Source of the DNA: an uncultured Dorea sp.
GTDB lineage: Bacteria; Bacillota; Clostridia; Lachnospirales; Lachnospiraceae
Direction: 5' to 3'
DNA: 64,000 nucleotides
Assembly: GCF_934294775.1 (NCBI RefSeq)
Contig: NZ_CAKRAH010000004.1
Coordinates: forward strand, 1-64,000
This document shows positions 44,152 to 52,392 of this stretch, piece by piece. How positions within the stretch are numbered: the stretch's first letter is position 1; each line of letters opens with the position of its first letter. The notes beneath the pieces are model-generated. The model had not been told where the DNA came from and did not search any database. It was given only the letters and a program-made list of their open reading frames with translations. Both the position numbers and the translations under genes were made by a program.

Positions 44152-45708
44152 TTATAATTCAACCTTGTGATAAGTAATTCCAGATTTTTTTAATACTTGT
44201 TCTTCTCTTGTCTGACAGGTAAAGAGCAATACCTGTTTTTTGTGATTATTCAGCCATCTAAGCGTCTGTTCCATTCTGTTCTCATCATAATAGGCAAATG
44301 TATCATCCAGAATTACAGGCATCTCCTCTTCACACAAAAGTTCTCCTACCGCCATTCTAAGCGCCAGATAAATCTGCTCTACAGTTCCCCTGCTCACCTG
44401 ATGAAGTTCCATTCTCTTTTCCCTTGTCAGAACTGCTATATGCAGCTGCTCATCTGCCACGATTTTCTGATATTTTCCATCTGTTATTTCACACAGGATC
44501 GCCGATGCTTTCTCATTCAGATCTCTTTTCAGATATCCCTGCATCTCTTCTGACAATGCTTCCAGATGCTCTGCTGCCATCTGTACTGCCTGCCTTTTTA
44601 TCTCACATTCCCTGGATCGTACACTGACTTCATCAAGCTCTGCAAGCTGCTCGCCAAGGTTCTCGTATGCAACCTGTTTTTCTTTTAATTCTGATGCAAT
44701 GTGTGCTCTTTCCCAGCGTAGCTTTTCAAGCGGTATCTTCTCTTCTTCCGGTGTAATCTCTTCCAGTATGATCTCCGGCTCGGTCTTTACCTGTTTCTTT
44801 CCGACTTTCATACGGTTCCATATATACGTTCCGCTTGCCAGAAACAGGATGATCGCAATCAGATAATTCCACGGTTTTGAAAACAGGATAACTGCTATTA
44901 TAATCACCAGCACAAATACCAGAATCTCCATCGGATGAATTCTCCATTTTTCAGGTCTGATCTCATCCATGAAGCCTTTTGCGCTTTCTTCTTCCTGCCT
45001 GCGTTTCCGTTCTTTTTCTGTACGGTATGCAAGTTCTTCTTCTATCGTCTCAAGTTCCTCTTCCAGATGATGTACATCTCTCCATACAAATGAAACTTCC
45101 TGCTCCAGCTGCTCTCTTTTTTGTCGTTTTTCCTGCAGGTCTTTTCGTATTTCCTGCTCCAGCACTTTCTTTCTGTTATTCAGCTGTTCTAATGCACCGC
45201 TTAAGTTGATCTCTCCATTGCCAGATGTATAATAGTTGGTTGCATAATTCTTTAATTCTGCAGCAATTCCTGCACCCATCTCAGCATTTCTCTGGCTCAT
45301 GGATACCGTGTTATCATAACAGTCTGCATCCATTCCGCCAAGCAGCATCTCAAGATCTCCATCCTCAACAGACAAAACTTCTCCGTCTTCTTCGCAGATA
45401 AGCTCTGCCTTTTTGGAATATTTATCAAAATTACGCTCTATGCGGAACGTTTTTCCCCCACTGGAAAACTGGAGTACGCCCGCATAATAATTCGAATTCT
45501 CCCATGGCTCATAGGTACTGTATGTATCATTGACCGCCGCTCTCCCGCGTCCTCTTTCCATGCCAAAGAGCATACCCTTAATGAACGTATGGATCGTCGA
45601 TTTTCCCGATTCATTTTCCCCGTAGATCAGATTGATCCCGTCTTCCAGTTCTATCTGACGGTTATGAAATTTTCCATAATTTTTTAATATCAATTCACGA
45701 ATCTGCAT
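44152..45708 (-). CDS. Membrane-anchored SbcC/Rad50-like (YhaN-type) ATPase, short form
   Basis: 518 residues. Walker A is GENESGKST (30-38). Coiled-coil arms (about 172-245 and 320-400) are interrupted by two membrane helices (about 261-276 and 281-297) where SbcC has its zinc hook. The C-terminal half has an ABC-type signature (SRGTVEQIYLALR) and Walker B PVILDDTFAYYD. Bacillus YhaN is about 960 residues, so this is a compact version. With the adjacent SbcD-like nuclease it probably forms a membrane-bound DNA end-processing complex. It is 2 bases from its partner gene. Confidence 0.8.
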   Translation of the reverse strand: MQIRELILKNYGKFHNRQIELEDGINLIYGENESGKSTIHTFIKGMLFGMERGRGRAAVNDTYSTYEPWENSNYYAGVLQFSSGGKTFRIERNFDKYSKKAELICEEDGEVLSVEDGDLEMLLGGMDADCYDNTVSMSQRNAEMGAGIAAELKNYATNYYTSGNGEINLSGALEQLNNRKKVLEQEIRKDLQEKRQKREQLEQEVSFVWRDVHHLEEELETIEEELAYRTEKERKRRQEEESAKGFMDEIRPEKWRIHPMEILVFVLVIIIAVILFSKPWNYLIAIILFLASGTYIWNRMKVGKKQVKTEPEIILEEITPEEEKIPLEKLRWERAHIASELKEKQVAYENLGEQLAELDEVSVRSRECEIKRQAVQMAAEHLEALSEEMQGYLKRDLNEKASAILCEITDGKYQKIVADEQLHIAVLTREKRMELHQVSRGTVEQIYLALRMAVGELLCEEEMPVILDDTFAYYDENRMEQTLRWLNNHKKQVLLFTCQTREEQVLKKSGITYHKVEL

Positions 45709-45710
45709 GT

Positions 45711-46766
45711 CTAGCCTCTTCTTGTCTCCATCAATGCCTGTACGCCTTCACACAGTGCCTGGTACTCGATACTGTCCTGCGGATATCCTTTCAGGCTTTC
45801 GATGTACTGTCCAAGAATATTCCCTTTATTTTCATTACTTAGCTTTTCAAAATCATATGCCGGTTTTGTATGATCCACAATCTCTACTACATTTCCACAT
45901 GAATCCATCTGCTCCAGATCATACCAGATATCTGGATCCCTGAATCCTGTCAATGTGATCTTGTACATGTTTTGTCTGCCATTTTCCTCAATCATCCGCA
46001 CCAGTTCCTGCTTCAGATTATGCCCTGTCATTGCTCTGTGCACCTGCACGTCTTTGTGAATATATTCTCTGGACGCGTGACAGACAAAACGGATCTGACA
46101 GCCTTTTTCACTGATTCTGCCTTCTATATACCCATGTGTCCCGGTATCATTGATATCGATCGGCTCCAAAGCTCCCGCATATGCCATGTGGTTTTCCACT
46201 AATTCCTGTGGTTTGTGAATGTGTCCCATGGCAACATAATCATAACCAAGCGACTGTATCTGGTTCACTTTCATCGGAATATGCCTGTCATCCCCACCAT
46301 GAGCCAGCAAAATCTCATATTTCTGTCTGTGTTCCGGACGCGCAGAATCATATACCGGAGCCATAATTTCCTTACTGTAATAGCTGCATCCATATACGGC
46401 TGTCTGGATATTTCCAAGTTCTACACAAGTCATATTTTCATTTTTTATCATGTGCACATGTGGCGACCATGAAAATGTTCTGTAATATGAATTCTTCTTG
46501 ATATAGTCATGGTTACCTGCAATCATCACTACTTCTGTCTGCTCCAGCATATCCAGTACGGAGTTCATCTCTTTTAATTCCCGAAGCAGTGGCTGTCTGT
46601 GGAATATATCTCCCGCGATCAGAAGAAGATCCATCTTTTTCTGATTACAGATATCTATAATATCCCGGAAGCTGTCCCAGATCTCTCTTTCTCTTCCGGC
46701 ACTATACGCACTTCCGGCGTCCGGTTTTGCCCCTAAATGTAAGTCTGCGATGTGTATGAACTTCAT
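45711..46766 (-). CDS. SbcD/YhaO-type metallophosphoesterase nuclease
   Basis: 351 residues. Calcineurin-like motifs are intact: FIHIADLHLG, LLIAGDIFHRQP, IAGNHDY, LLAHGGDD and VAMGHIHKPQ. A C-terminal capping domain follows about residue 240. It would be the Mre11-like nuclease partner of the ATPase gene directly downstream. AAGGAAGG lies upstream of the ATG within the overlapping 3' end of the sensor kinase gene (65-base overlap), so expression is tied to the two-component system genes. Confidence 0.88.
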   Translation of the reverse strand: MKFIHIADLHLGAKPDAGSAYSAGREREIWDSFRDIIDICNQKKMDLLLIAGDIFHRQPLLRELKEMNSVLDMLEQTEVVMIAGNHDYIKKNSYYRTFSWSPHVHMIKNENMTCVELGNIQTAVYGCSYYSKEIMAPVYDSARPEHRQKYEILLAHGGDDRHIPMKVNQIQSLGYDYVAMGHIHKPQELVENHMAYAGALEPIDINDTGTHGYIEGRISEKGCQIRFVCHASREYIHKDVQVHRAMTGHNLKQELVRMIEENGRQNMYKITLTGFRDPDIWYDLEQMDSCGNVVEIVDHTKPAYDFEKLSNENKGNILGQYIESLKGYPQDSIEYQALCEGVQALMETRRG

Positions 46767-47928
46767 CCGTTGTTCCTTCCTTTTTCTCCGTCTTTTCTTT
46801 CGATGGCAGTGTCACAATAAACTGGGTACGGTTATCATCACTTCTGGCCATGATCCTGCCTCCATGTAATTCTGCAATCTGCTTTGCGATTGCAAGTCCA
46901 AGTCCCGCACCTCCGGTTCCGGTAGAACGCGAACCATCCACCCGGTAGAATTTTTCAAAAATTGTCTGCAGCATATCTCCAGGTATCTTATCCCCTGCAT
47001 TGGTAAATACAATCTCTATCTCATCATTTTTCATCCTTGCTTCAATCCGGATCACTGTATTTTCATAACAGTACGCAATTGCATTTCTTAATATATTGTC
47101 AAATACTCTTGCCAGCTTGTCCGGGTCGCCATAGATCTGCAGATCTTCTTCTACATCTACCTCGCAGCTTAGCTTTTTCTCCTGTAAAACTCCGTATAAT
47201 TCATCTGCCAGCTGTTCCAACATCATTGTAAGGTCTATTTCCACCGGCTCCAGTTCTATATTCTGCAGATTATACCTGGTAATATCAAAGAATTCATTAA
47301 TGAGCTCTCCAAGTCTTATCGACTTTTCCAGCGCGATATGGGTATAATTCATCCGCTCTTCTTCCGGCATATCCGGATGATCTTCTAACATCGTCAGATA
47401 TGCCACAATAGAAGTCAGTGGTGTCTTAAGATCATGCGCAAGGAATAAAACCAGGTCATTCTTCTTTTTTTCACCCTCTATCGCTTCCAGCTCCTGCCGT
47501 TTTAATGTGGCTTTGATCTCATTTAGACGGATCTCAATCGGTTTTAATTCTGTGATCAGATGGATCGGTTCTGTCGATTCGGATATGATATTTTCGATTC
47601 CATGATCGATCTGGTCCAGATATTTTGTCATCTTAGACAGTGCCACATAAAAAAACAGCGCAAAAAGTATCAGATAACCAATAACCATATAAAAGGTCTT
47701 GTTATCCCCGATCAATTGCCAGTATAATCTGACCGCCGTCTCCTCCTTTATATTGAAGAACACCAGAACTTCAACAAAGATCCTGGCAAAGCTGTCATTA
47801 TAGATTCCGTCGATGACGAATTTCAGCAGGATTCCGCCTACCAGAACTGTCAGTGCCGTTACTAATACGGTCTGCAAAAGAAGACTGAACTTTAACTTCC
47901 GATAATTATTCTTCAACCTTGTATCCAA
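46702..47928 (-). CDS. VanS-like sensor histidine kinase
   Basis: 408 residues. Two membrane helices (about 13-35 and 77-97) flank an extracytoplasmic loop of about 40 residues. HisKA: LFLAHDLKTPLTSIVAYL with the phosphorylated His. HATPase: NILRNAIAYCYENT (N box) and GTGGAGLGLAIAKQI (G2 box). The similarity is to the VanS group, but no van resistance genes are present, so it is not evidence of glycopeptide resistance. Its last 65 bases overlap the SbcD-like gene; its start overlaps the response-regulator gene by 23 bases. Confidence 0.9.
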   Translation of the reverse strand: MDTRLKNNYRKLKFSLLLQTVLVTALTVLVGGILLKFVIDGIYNDSFARIFVEVLVFFNIKEETAVRLYWQLIGDNKTFYMVIGYLILFALFFYVALSKMTKYLDQIDHGIENIISESTEPIHLITELKPIEIRLNEIKATLKRQELEAIEGEKKKNDLVLFLAHDLKTPLTSIVAYLTMLEDHPDMPEEERMNYTHIALEKSIRLGELINEFFDITRYNLQNIELEPVEIDLTMMLEQLADELYGVLQEKKLSCEVDVEEDLQIYGDPDKLARVFDNILRNAIAYCYENTVIRIEARMKNDEIEIVFTNAGDKIPGDMLQTIFEKFYRVDGSRSTGTGGAGLGLAIAKQIAELHGGRIMARSDDNRTQFIVTLPSKEKTEKKEGTTDEVHTHRRLTFRGKTGRRKCV

Positions 47929-48595
47929 CTCCCCACACCGTCTTGATAAAATCAGACTTGCCTGTTGGTGCGCTCATCTTCTCACGCAGATGACGGATAT
48001 GCACCATTACTGTGTTGTTACTGTTCTTATAATATTTTTCATGCCATACCTTTTCGAACAGCTCTTCCGAGCTGATCACTTTTCCCCTGTTCTCACACAG
48101 AAGCCATAAAATGTCAAATTCTATCGGCGTCAGTGTAAGCGGGACTTCATTGTATACACACTCATGAGAGTTCCTGTTAAGAAGCAATCCTCCAAAATCA
48201 ATTACTTCGCCTTCCTCCCTGGTTCCCTCGTTATACTGGGTGTATCTTCTGAGCTGGGCCTTCACACGCGCTACCAGCTCCAGTGGATTGAACGGTTTTG
48301 GAATATAATCATCCGCCCCAAGTGTCAGACCCGTGATCTTATCCATATATTCCGTCTTCGCTGTCAGCATAATTACCGGAAATGTATACTTCTGCCGGAT
48401 CTGTTTTAAAATCTGAAAACCATCAATATCTGGAAGCATGATATCTAAAATAGCAAGATCGATCTTGGTGCTGTATATACAGTCCAATGCGTCCTGTCCA
48501 TTATAAAACTTGTACACTTTATACTGATCATTCTGAAGATAAAGTTCTACTACATCAGCAATCTCTTTTTCATCATCTACTACTAATATATTCAT
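47906..48595 (-). CDS. VanR-like OmpR-family response regulator
   Basis: 229 residues. The receiver domain has the acidic pair in VVDDEKE, the phosphorylated Asp in DLAILDIMLPD, and ADDYIPKPFNP with the conserved Lys. The C-terminal winged helix is typical of OmpR/PhoB (LTPIEFDILWLLCENRGKVISSEELFEKVW). Partner of the overlapping sensor kinase. Confidence 0.93.
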   Translation of the reverse strand: MNILVVDDEKEIADVVELYLQNDQYKVYKFYNGQDALDCIYSTKIDLAILDIMLPDIDGFQILKQIRQKYTFPVIMLTAKTEYMDKITGLTLGADDYIPKPFNPLELVARVKAQLRRYTQYNEGTREEGEVIDFGGLLLNRNSHECVYNEVPLTLTPIEFDILWLLCENRGKVISSEELFEKVWHEKYYKNSNNTVMVHIRHLREKMSAPTGKSDFIKTVWGVGYKVEE

Positions 48596-48614
48596 ACTGT
48601 CCTCCAGTCTATAT

Positions 48615-48648
48615 GGGGACGGGGGATTTTTAAAAATCCCCCGTCCCC
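48615..48648. repeat. GGGGACGGGGG perfect palindrome (REP-like), locus 5
   Basis: A 34-base perfect palindrome, arms GGGGACGGGGGAT and ATCCCCCGTCCCC around a TTTTAAAA centre. It lies between asnS and the response-regulator gene, 24 bases past the asnS stop. No T-run follows it, so it is not a standard terminator. Confidence 0.9.
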
Positions 48649-48672
48649 TTTTATGCCTTTTATAACTTATTA

Positions 48673-50064
48673 TTACAGTTCGCAGTTATTTACTGTTCTT
48701 GGGAATGGAATTACGTCACGGATATTACCCATTCCTGTCAGATACATTACACATCTTTCGAATCCAAGTCCGAATCCGGCATGTCTTGTAGAACCATATT
48801 TACGAAGATCCATGTAGAACTTGTAATCTTCTTCTTTCAGTCCAAGCTCATCCATTCTTGCTTTCAGCTTGTCGTAATCGTCCTCTCTCTGGCTTCCTCC
48901 GATGATCTCACCGATTCCAGGTACCAGACAGTCTACTGCTGCTACTGTCTTGCCGTCTTCGTTAAGCTTCATGTAAAATGCTTTGATTTCCTTTGGATAG
49001 TCTGTTACGAATACAGGGCGTTTGAACACTTCTTCTGTCAGGTATCTTTCGTGCTCTGTCTGAAGATCTGTTCCCCATGTTACTTTGTATTCGAATTTAT
49101 CGTTATGTTTTTCCAGAAGTTCTACTGCTTCTGTGTATGTCACTCTTGCAAAATCAGAAGATACTACATTGTGCAGTCTCTCCAGAAGTCCTTTGTCTAC
49201 AAACGAATTGAAGAAGTTCATCTCTTCCGGTGCATTTTCCAGTACGTAGTTGATGACATATTTTAACATTGCTTCTGCAACATACATATCATCGTCCAGG
49301 TCTGCGAATGCCATCTCAGGCTCGATCATCCAGAACTCTGCTGCATGACGTGTTGTGTTAGAGTTCTCAGCACGGAATGTTGGTCCGAATGTGTAAATGT
49401 TACGGAATGCCTGTGCATATGTCTCTCCGTTTAACTGTCCACTTACAGTAAGACTTGTCTCTTTTCCGAAGAAGTCTTTGGAGTAATCTACGCTTCCGTC
49501 TTCGTTCTTCGGCACATTATTCAGATCCATGGTTGTTACCTGGAACATCTCTCCTGCACCCTCACAGTCACTTCCTGTGATCAATGGTGTATGCACATAT
49601 ACGAATCCTCTCTCCTGGAAGAACTTATGAATCGCATATGCTGTCAGGGAACGTATGCGGAATACTGCCTGGAATGTATTGGTTCTAGGTCTTAAGTGTG
49701 CGATTGTTCTTAAGTATTCGAAGCTGTGGCGCTTTTTCTGAAGCGGATAATCCGGTGCAGAAGCTCCCTCTACTTCTACTGTATCTGCCTGAATCTCAAA
49801 TGGCTGTTTTGCCTGTGGTGTTGCAACCAGTGTACCTGTTACGATCACTGCTGCTCCTACATTCAGTTTTGAGATCTCTGCAAAGTTGTCCATCTTATCA
49901 TGATATACAACCTGTAACGGCTCAAAGAATGTTCCGTCATTCACTACGATAAATCCAAATGCCTTAGATCCACGGATACTTCTCACCCAGCCTCCGATTG
50001 TTACCTTCTGATCTATATAAGCTTCACTATTTTTATATAATTCTCTGATTGTTGTTAAATCCAT
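48673..50064 (-). CDS. asnS: Asparaginyl-tRNA synthetase
   Basis: 463 residues, class IIb. The N-terminal OB-fold anticodon domain (VTIGGWVRSIRGSKAFGFIVVNDGT) is followed by the catalytic domain with motif 2 around FRAENSNTTRHAAEFWMIEPEMAF and motif 3 GFGLGFERCVMYLTG. No T-box is visible in the 127-base gap upstream; a TATAAT (50104-50109, minus strand) marks its promoter. Confidence 0.96.
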   Translation of the reverse strand: MDLTTIRELYKNSEAYIDQKVTIGGWVRSIRGSKAFGFIVVNDGTFFEPLQVVYHDKMDNFAEISKLNVGAAVIVTGTLVATPQAKQPFEIQADTVEVEGASAPDYPLQKKRHSFEYLRTIAHLRPRTNTFQAVFRIRSLTAYAIHKFFQERGFVYVHTPLITGSDCEGAGEMFQVTTMDLNNVPKNEDGSVDYSKDFFGKETSLTVSGQLNGETYAQAFRNIYTFGPTFRAENSNTTRHAAEFWMIEPEMAFADLDDDMYVAEAMLKYVINYVLENAPEEMNFFNSFVDKGLLERLHNVVSSDFARVTYTEAVELLEKHNDKFEYKVTWGTDLQTEHERYLTEEVFKRPVFVTDYPKEIKAFYMKLNEDGKTVAAVDCLVPGIGEIIGGSQREDDYDKLKARMDELGLKEEDYKFYMDLRKYGSTRHAGFGLGFERCVMYLTGMGNIRDVIPFPRTVNNCEL

Positions 50065-50103
50065 ACCAACTATTCTCCTTTTTACAAACTCACATATATT
50101 CCT

Positions 50104-50109
50104 ATTATA
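50104..50109 (-). promoter_or_regulatory. -10 box of asnS
   Basis: Minus strand TATAAT 40 bases before the asnS start; the -35 region is not clear (ATAACA with an 18-base spacer). Confidence 0.45.
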
Positions 50110-50191
50110 CCATATCGTTCTGATTTATGTTATACTATATTTATTCAATTTATCATGAAAGAATATTAATAAAAAGTTAGGAGATCACTAT

Positions 50192-51415
50192 ATGAAGAAT
50201 TTATTAGTCGCACAATCCGGAGGACCAACATCGGCAATCAACGCTACTCTTGCCGGCGTGATCGAAAACGCGCTTTCCAGTCCATCTGTAGACAAGATTT
50301 ATGGTTCCATCAATGGAATCCAGGGTGTATTAAATGAAAATCTGGTTGATTTGAAGACTAAGATCCACAATGTATCTGATCTGGATCTTCTTTGTCAGAC
50401 CCCTGCTTCGGCACTTGGATCCTGCCGCGTTAAATTAAAAGATCCAGCTGTATGCGCAGATGAATACGAGACCATCATCTCTGTTCTGCGCAAACACAAT
50501 ATCGACTGCTTTATCTACATCGGTGGTAATGATTCCATGGATACCGTAGATAAACTTTCCAAATATCTGAACGATAAAGGTATCTCTGACATCACAGTTG
50601 TCGGTGCACCGAAGACAATCGATAACGACCTGTGCGGAACAGATCACTGCCCCGGCTTTGGTTCTGCCGCAAAATATATCGGAACTACATTTGCCGAGCT
50701 GGAACGTGACTGCCACGTGTATGCTACAAAGGCTGTAACGATTGTTGAAGTTATGGGACGTGACGCCGGATGGCTCACTGCCGCTTCCTGTCTTGCCCGT
50801 GCAAATGGAGCAAAAGGTCCTGATTTTATCTATCTTTGCGAAGTACCATTTAGTATTGATGGGTTCCTTCAGGATGTTAAAGCAAAGCTTGAAGAACAGG
50901 ATGCTGTTATCATCGCTGTCAGCGAAGGTGTAAAGAACAAAGACGGCCGCTACATTTCCGAGGAAGTACAGAGCTCTGCTGTCGATTCTTTTGGCCACAG
51001 CTATATTGCCGGTGCCGCAAAAGTACTCGAAGATGCTGTCAGAAATGAGATCGGATGCAAGGTCCGCTCCATTGAACTTAACCTGATGCAACGCTGTGCC
51101 GCACATCTCGCAAGCGCAACGGATATCCAGGAGTCCAGAATGCTTGGAAAGTCTGCATGCCAGTATGCTCTTGAAGGTGCTACCGGTATGATGGCTGCTG
51201 TAATCCGTACTTCCGATGCTCCATATGTAACAGAATTCAAAGCTCTTCCGGTATGCGATATCGCCAACGCGATCAAGAGCGTACCTGCGGATTATATCAA
51301 TGATGCAGGAAATGATGTGACTCAGAAGATGGTCGATTACCTGACTCCGTTGATTCAGGGTGAGATGAATACCATTTATGAAAATGGGATTCCGAAATAT
51401 ATTTACTTATATTAA
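50192..51415 (+). CDS. Pyrophosphate-dependent phosphofructokinase
   Basis: 407 residues. The phosphoryl-donor motif is GGNDS (111-115), with aspartate at the place of E. coli Gly104, and PKTIDND (140-146) has the PPi-type lysine. Together they indicate a diphosphate-fructose-6-phosphate phosphotransferase, a reversible step using PPi instead of ATP. The N-terminal QSGGPTSAINATL and MGRDAGWLTAAS motifs fit the family. Ribosome site AGGAG. It is monocistronic with a strong terminator. Confidence 0.9.
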   Translation: MKNLLVAQSGGPTSAINATLAGVIENALSSPSVDKIYGSINGIQGVLNENLVDLKTKIHNVSDLDLLCQTPASALGSCRVKLKDPAVCADEYETIISVLRKHNIDCFIYIGGNDSMDTVDKLSKYLNDKGISDITVVGAPKTIDNDLCGTDHCPGFGSAAKYIGTTFAELERDCHVYATKAVTIVEVMGRDAGWLTAASCLARANGAKGPDFIYLCEVPFSIDGFLQDVKAKLEEQDAVIIAVSEGVKNKDGRYISEEVQSSAVDSFGHSYIAGAAKVLEDAVRNEIGCKVRSIELNLMQRCAAHLASATDIQESRMLGKSACQYALEGATGMMAAVIRTSDAPYVTEFKALPVCDIANAIKSVPADYINDAGNDVTQKMVDYLTPLIQGEMNTIYENGIPKYIYLY

Positions 51416-51446
51416 ACTTAAGCCCTCCAACAAAAAGGGAATAGCC

Positions 51447-51474
51447 CCCCCAGAGTTGCCACTCTGGGGGTTTT
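51447..51474 (+). terminator. Terminator of the PPi-phosphofructokinase gene
   Basis: CCCCCAGAGT (51447-51456) pairs with ACTCTGGGGG (51461-51470) over TTGCC/TGCC, followed by TTTTGATATTTT. Confidence 0.9.
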
Positions 51475-51488
51475 GATATTTTATTGCC

Positions 51489-51517
51489 TTGCTTTTCTTT
51501 CTTTTCCATGCTATACT
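51489..51517 (+). promoter_or_regulatory. queT promoter
   Basis: TTGCTT (51489-51494), 17-base spacer, TATACT (51512-51517). Transcription from about 51524 gives a 160-base leader that contains the preQ1 riboswitch. Confidence 0.6.
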
Positions 51518-51523
51518 ATCACC

Positions 51524-51633
51524 CGTTACAAAACCCGAAAAAATCAAGGTCTTACAAGGGTTTCGCCGATTCCCGGCGTAAAGAGAATGATAGAAATGAC
51601 ATCCACCGGATATCTTTCCTATCCGCTACGGCG
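51524..51633 (+). other. Structured 5' part of the queT leader, unassigned
   Basis: About 110 bases precede the preQ1 aptamer. Two short hairpins are visible: CGCCG/CGGCG near 51568-51582 and GGATA/TATCC near 51608-51624. Neither belongs to the preQ1-I fold, and I do not recognise another riboswitch class. Confidence 0.35.
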
Positions 51634-51676
51634 CGTGTGTTCGTGACCTTCCACACGTAAAACAAAACTAAAGGAG
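51634..51676 (+). promoter_or_regulatory. preQ1-I riboswitch, translational type
   Basis: P1 is CGTGTG (51634-51639) with CACACG (51652-51657). The loop TTCGTGACCTTC is followed after P1 by the A-rich tail TAAAACAAAACTAAAGG. CCTT of the loop can pair with AAGG (51671-51674), which is part of the queT ribosome site AAAGGAG, giving the H-type pseudoknot. Binding of preQ1 would hide the ribosome site and shut off queT, as in the Thermoanaerobacter-type aptamer. Confidence 0.85.
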
Positions 51677-51685
51677 TATTGAAAA

Positions 51686-52174
51686 ATGAAAAACAAAAAT
51701 CTTAGTTTCATGACCCAGGCAGCCATGATCGCTGCTATCTATGTGGTGCTGACTTACATCTTTGCACCATTTTCTTTTGGAGAAGTACAGGTTCGTATCT
51801 CCGAGGCACTCACGATTTTACCAATATTTACACCCGCTGCTATTCCGGGGCTTTTCGTCGGATGTCTGATTGGTAATATTCTGGGCGGTGCGATTCTTCC
51901 AGATATTGTATTTGGTAGTATTGCTACATTGATCGGAGCATTTTTTACATGGAAACTGCGCGAGCAGAAGCCGGTTACCGCAACACTTCCACCGATCATT
52001 TCCAATATTGTCATTGTTCCATTCGTGCTTCGTTACGGATATGGGGTGACACTTCCGATTCCGTTCATGATGCTGACGGTTGGTATTGGCGAGGTCATTT
52101 CCTGCACTGTTCTTGGACTGATCGTATATGGGGCGTTGAAAAAATATCAGCATACATTATTCCGTGCTGTATAA
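51686..52174 (+). CDS. queT: QueT-family queuosine precursor transporter
   Basis: 162 residues with five or six membrane helices; starts at ATG behind the riboswitch-controlled AAAGGAG. The QueT family (ECF S-component type) is recognised by FAPFSFGEVQVRISEALTILP and GLFVGCLIGNILGG. It imports preQ1 or a related base with a shared energising module not encoded here. The upstream preQ1 riboswitch independently supports the substrate. Confidence 0.92.
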   Translation: MKNKNLSFMTQAAMIAAIYVVLTYIFAPFSFGEVQVRISEALTILPIFTPAAIPGLFVGCLIGNILGGAILPDIVFGSIATLIGAFFTWKLREQKPVTATLPPIISNIVIVPFVLRYGYGVTLPIPFMMLTVGIGEVISCTVLGLIVYGALKKYQHTLFRAV

Positions 52175-52182
52175 AATACAAG

Positions 52183-52208
52183 GGAACTGTCAGTGGCAGT
52201 TCCTTTTT
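52183..52208 (+). terminator. queT terminator
   Basis: GGAACTG (52183-52189) pairs with CAGTTCC (52197-52203), followed by TTTTT. The stem-loop (AACTGTCAGTGGCAGTT) resembles the core of repeat family C. Confidence 0.85.
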
Positions 52209-52217
52209 GTATTCAAA

Positions 52218-52272
52218 AAAGAAGGGAGTCTTGCAAAACAACTGAATTTCAGTTATAAAGCAAAACTCCCTT
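52218..52272 (-). terminator. Terminator of the minus-strand operon ending at the 813-residue protein
   Basis: Minus strand AAGGGAGTTTTGC (52260-52272) pairs with GCAAGACTCCCTT (52222-52234), with an inner ACTGAAATTCAGT hairpin, followed by CTTTTTT. Confidence 0.85.
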
Positions 52273-52392
52273 TTTATTTTTTTAATTCCCAGCTGCATCA
52301 ACCAGATGAAGATAAAATATATCTCACTGCTATTGCGTACATCTGCCAGGATTTCTACCGAATATTTCTTTCGAACACAACATTTGCATTAC

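Noticed and set aside
46702..48595. Vancomycin resistance system
   Set aside because: Only regulator and sensor resemble VanR and VanS; no vanH, ligase, vanX or related genes are nearby. Such orphan systems are common in Clostridia.
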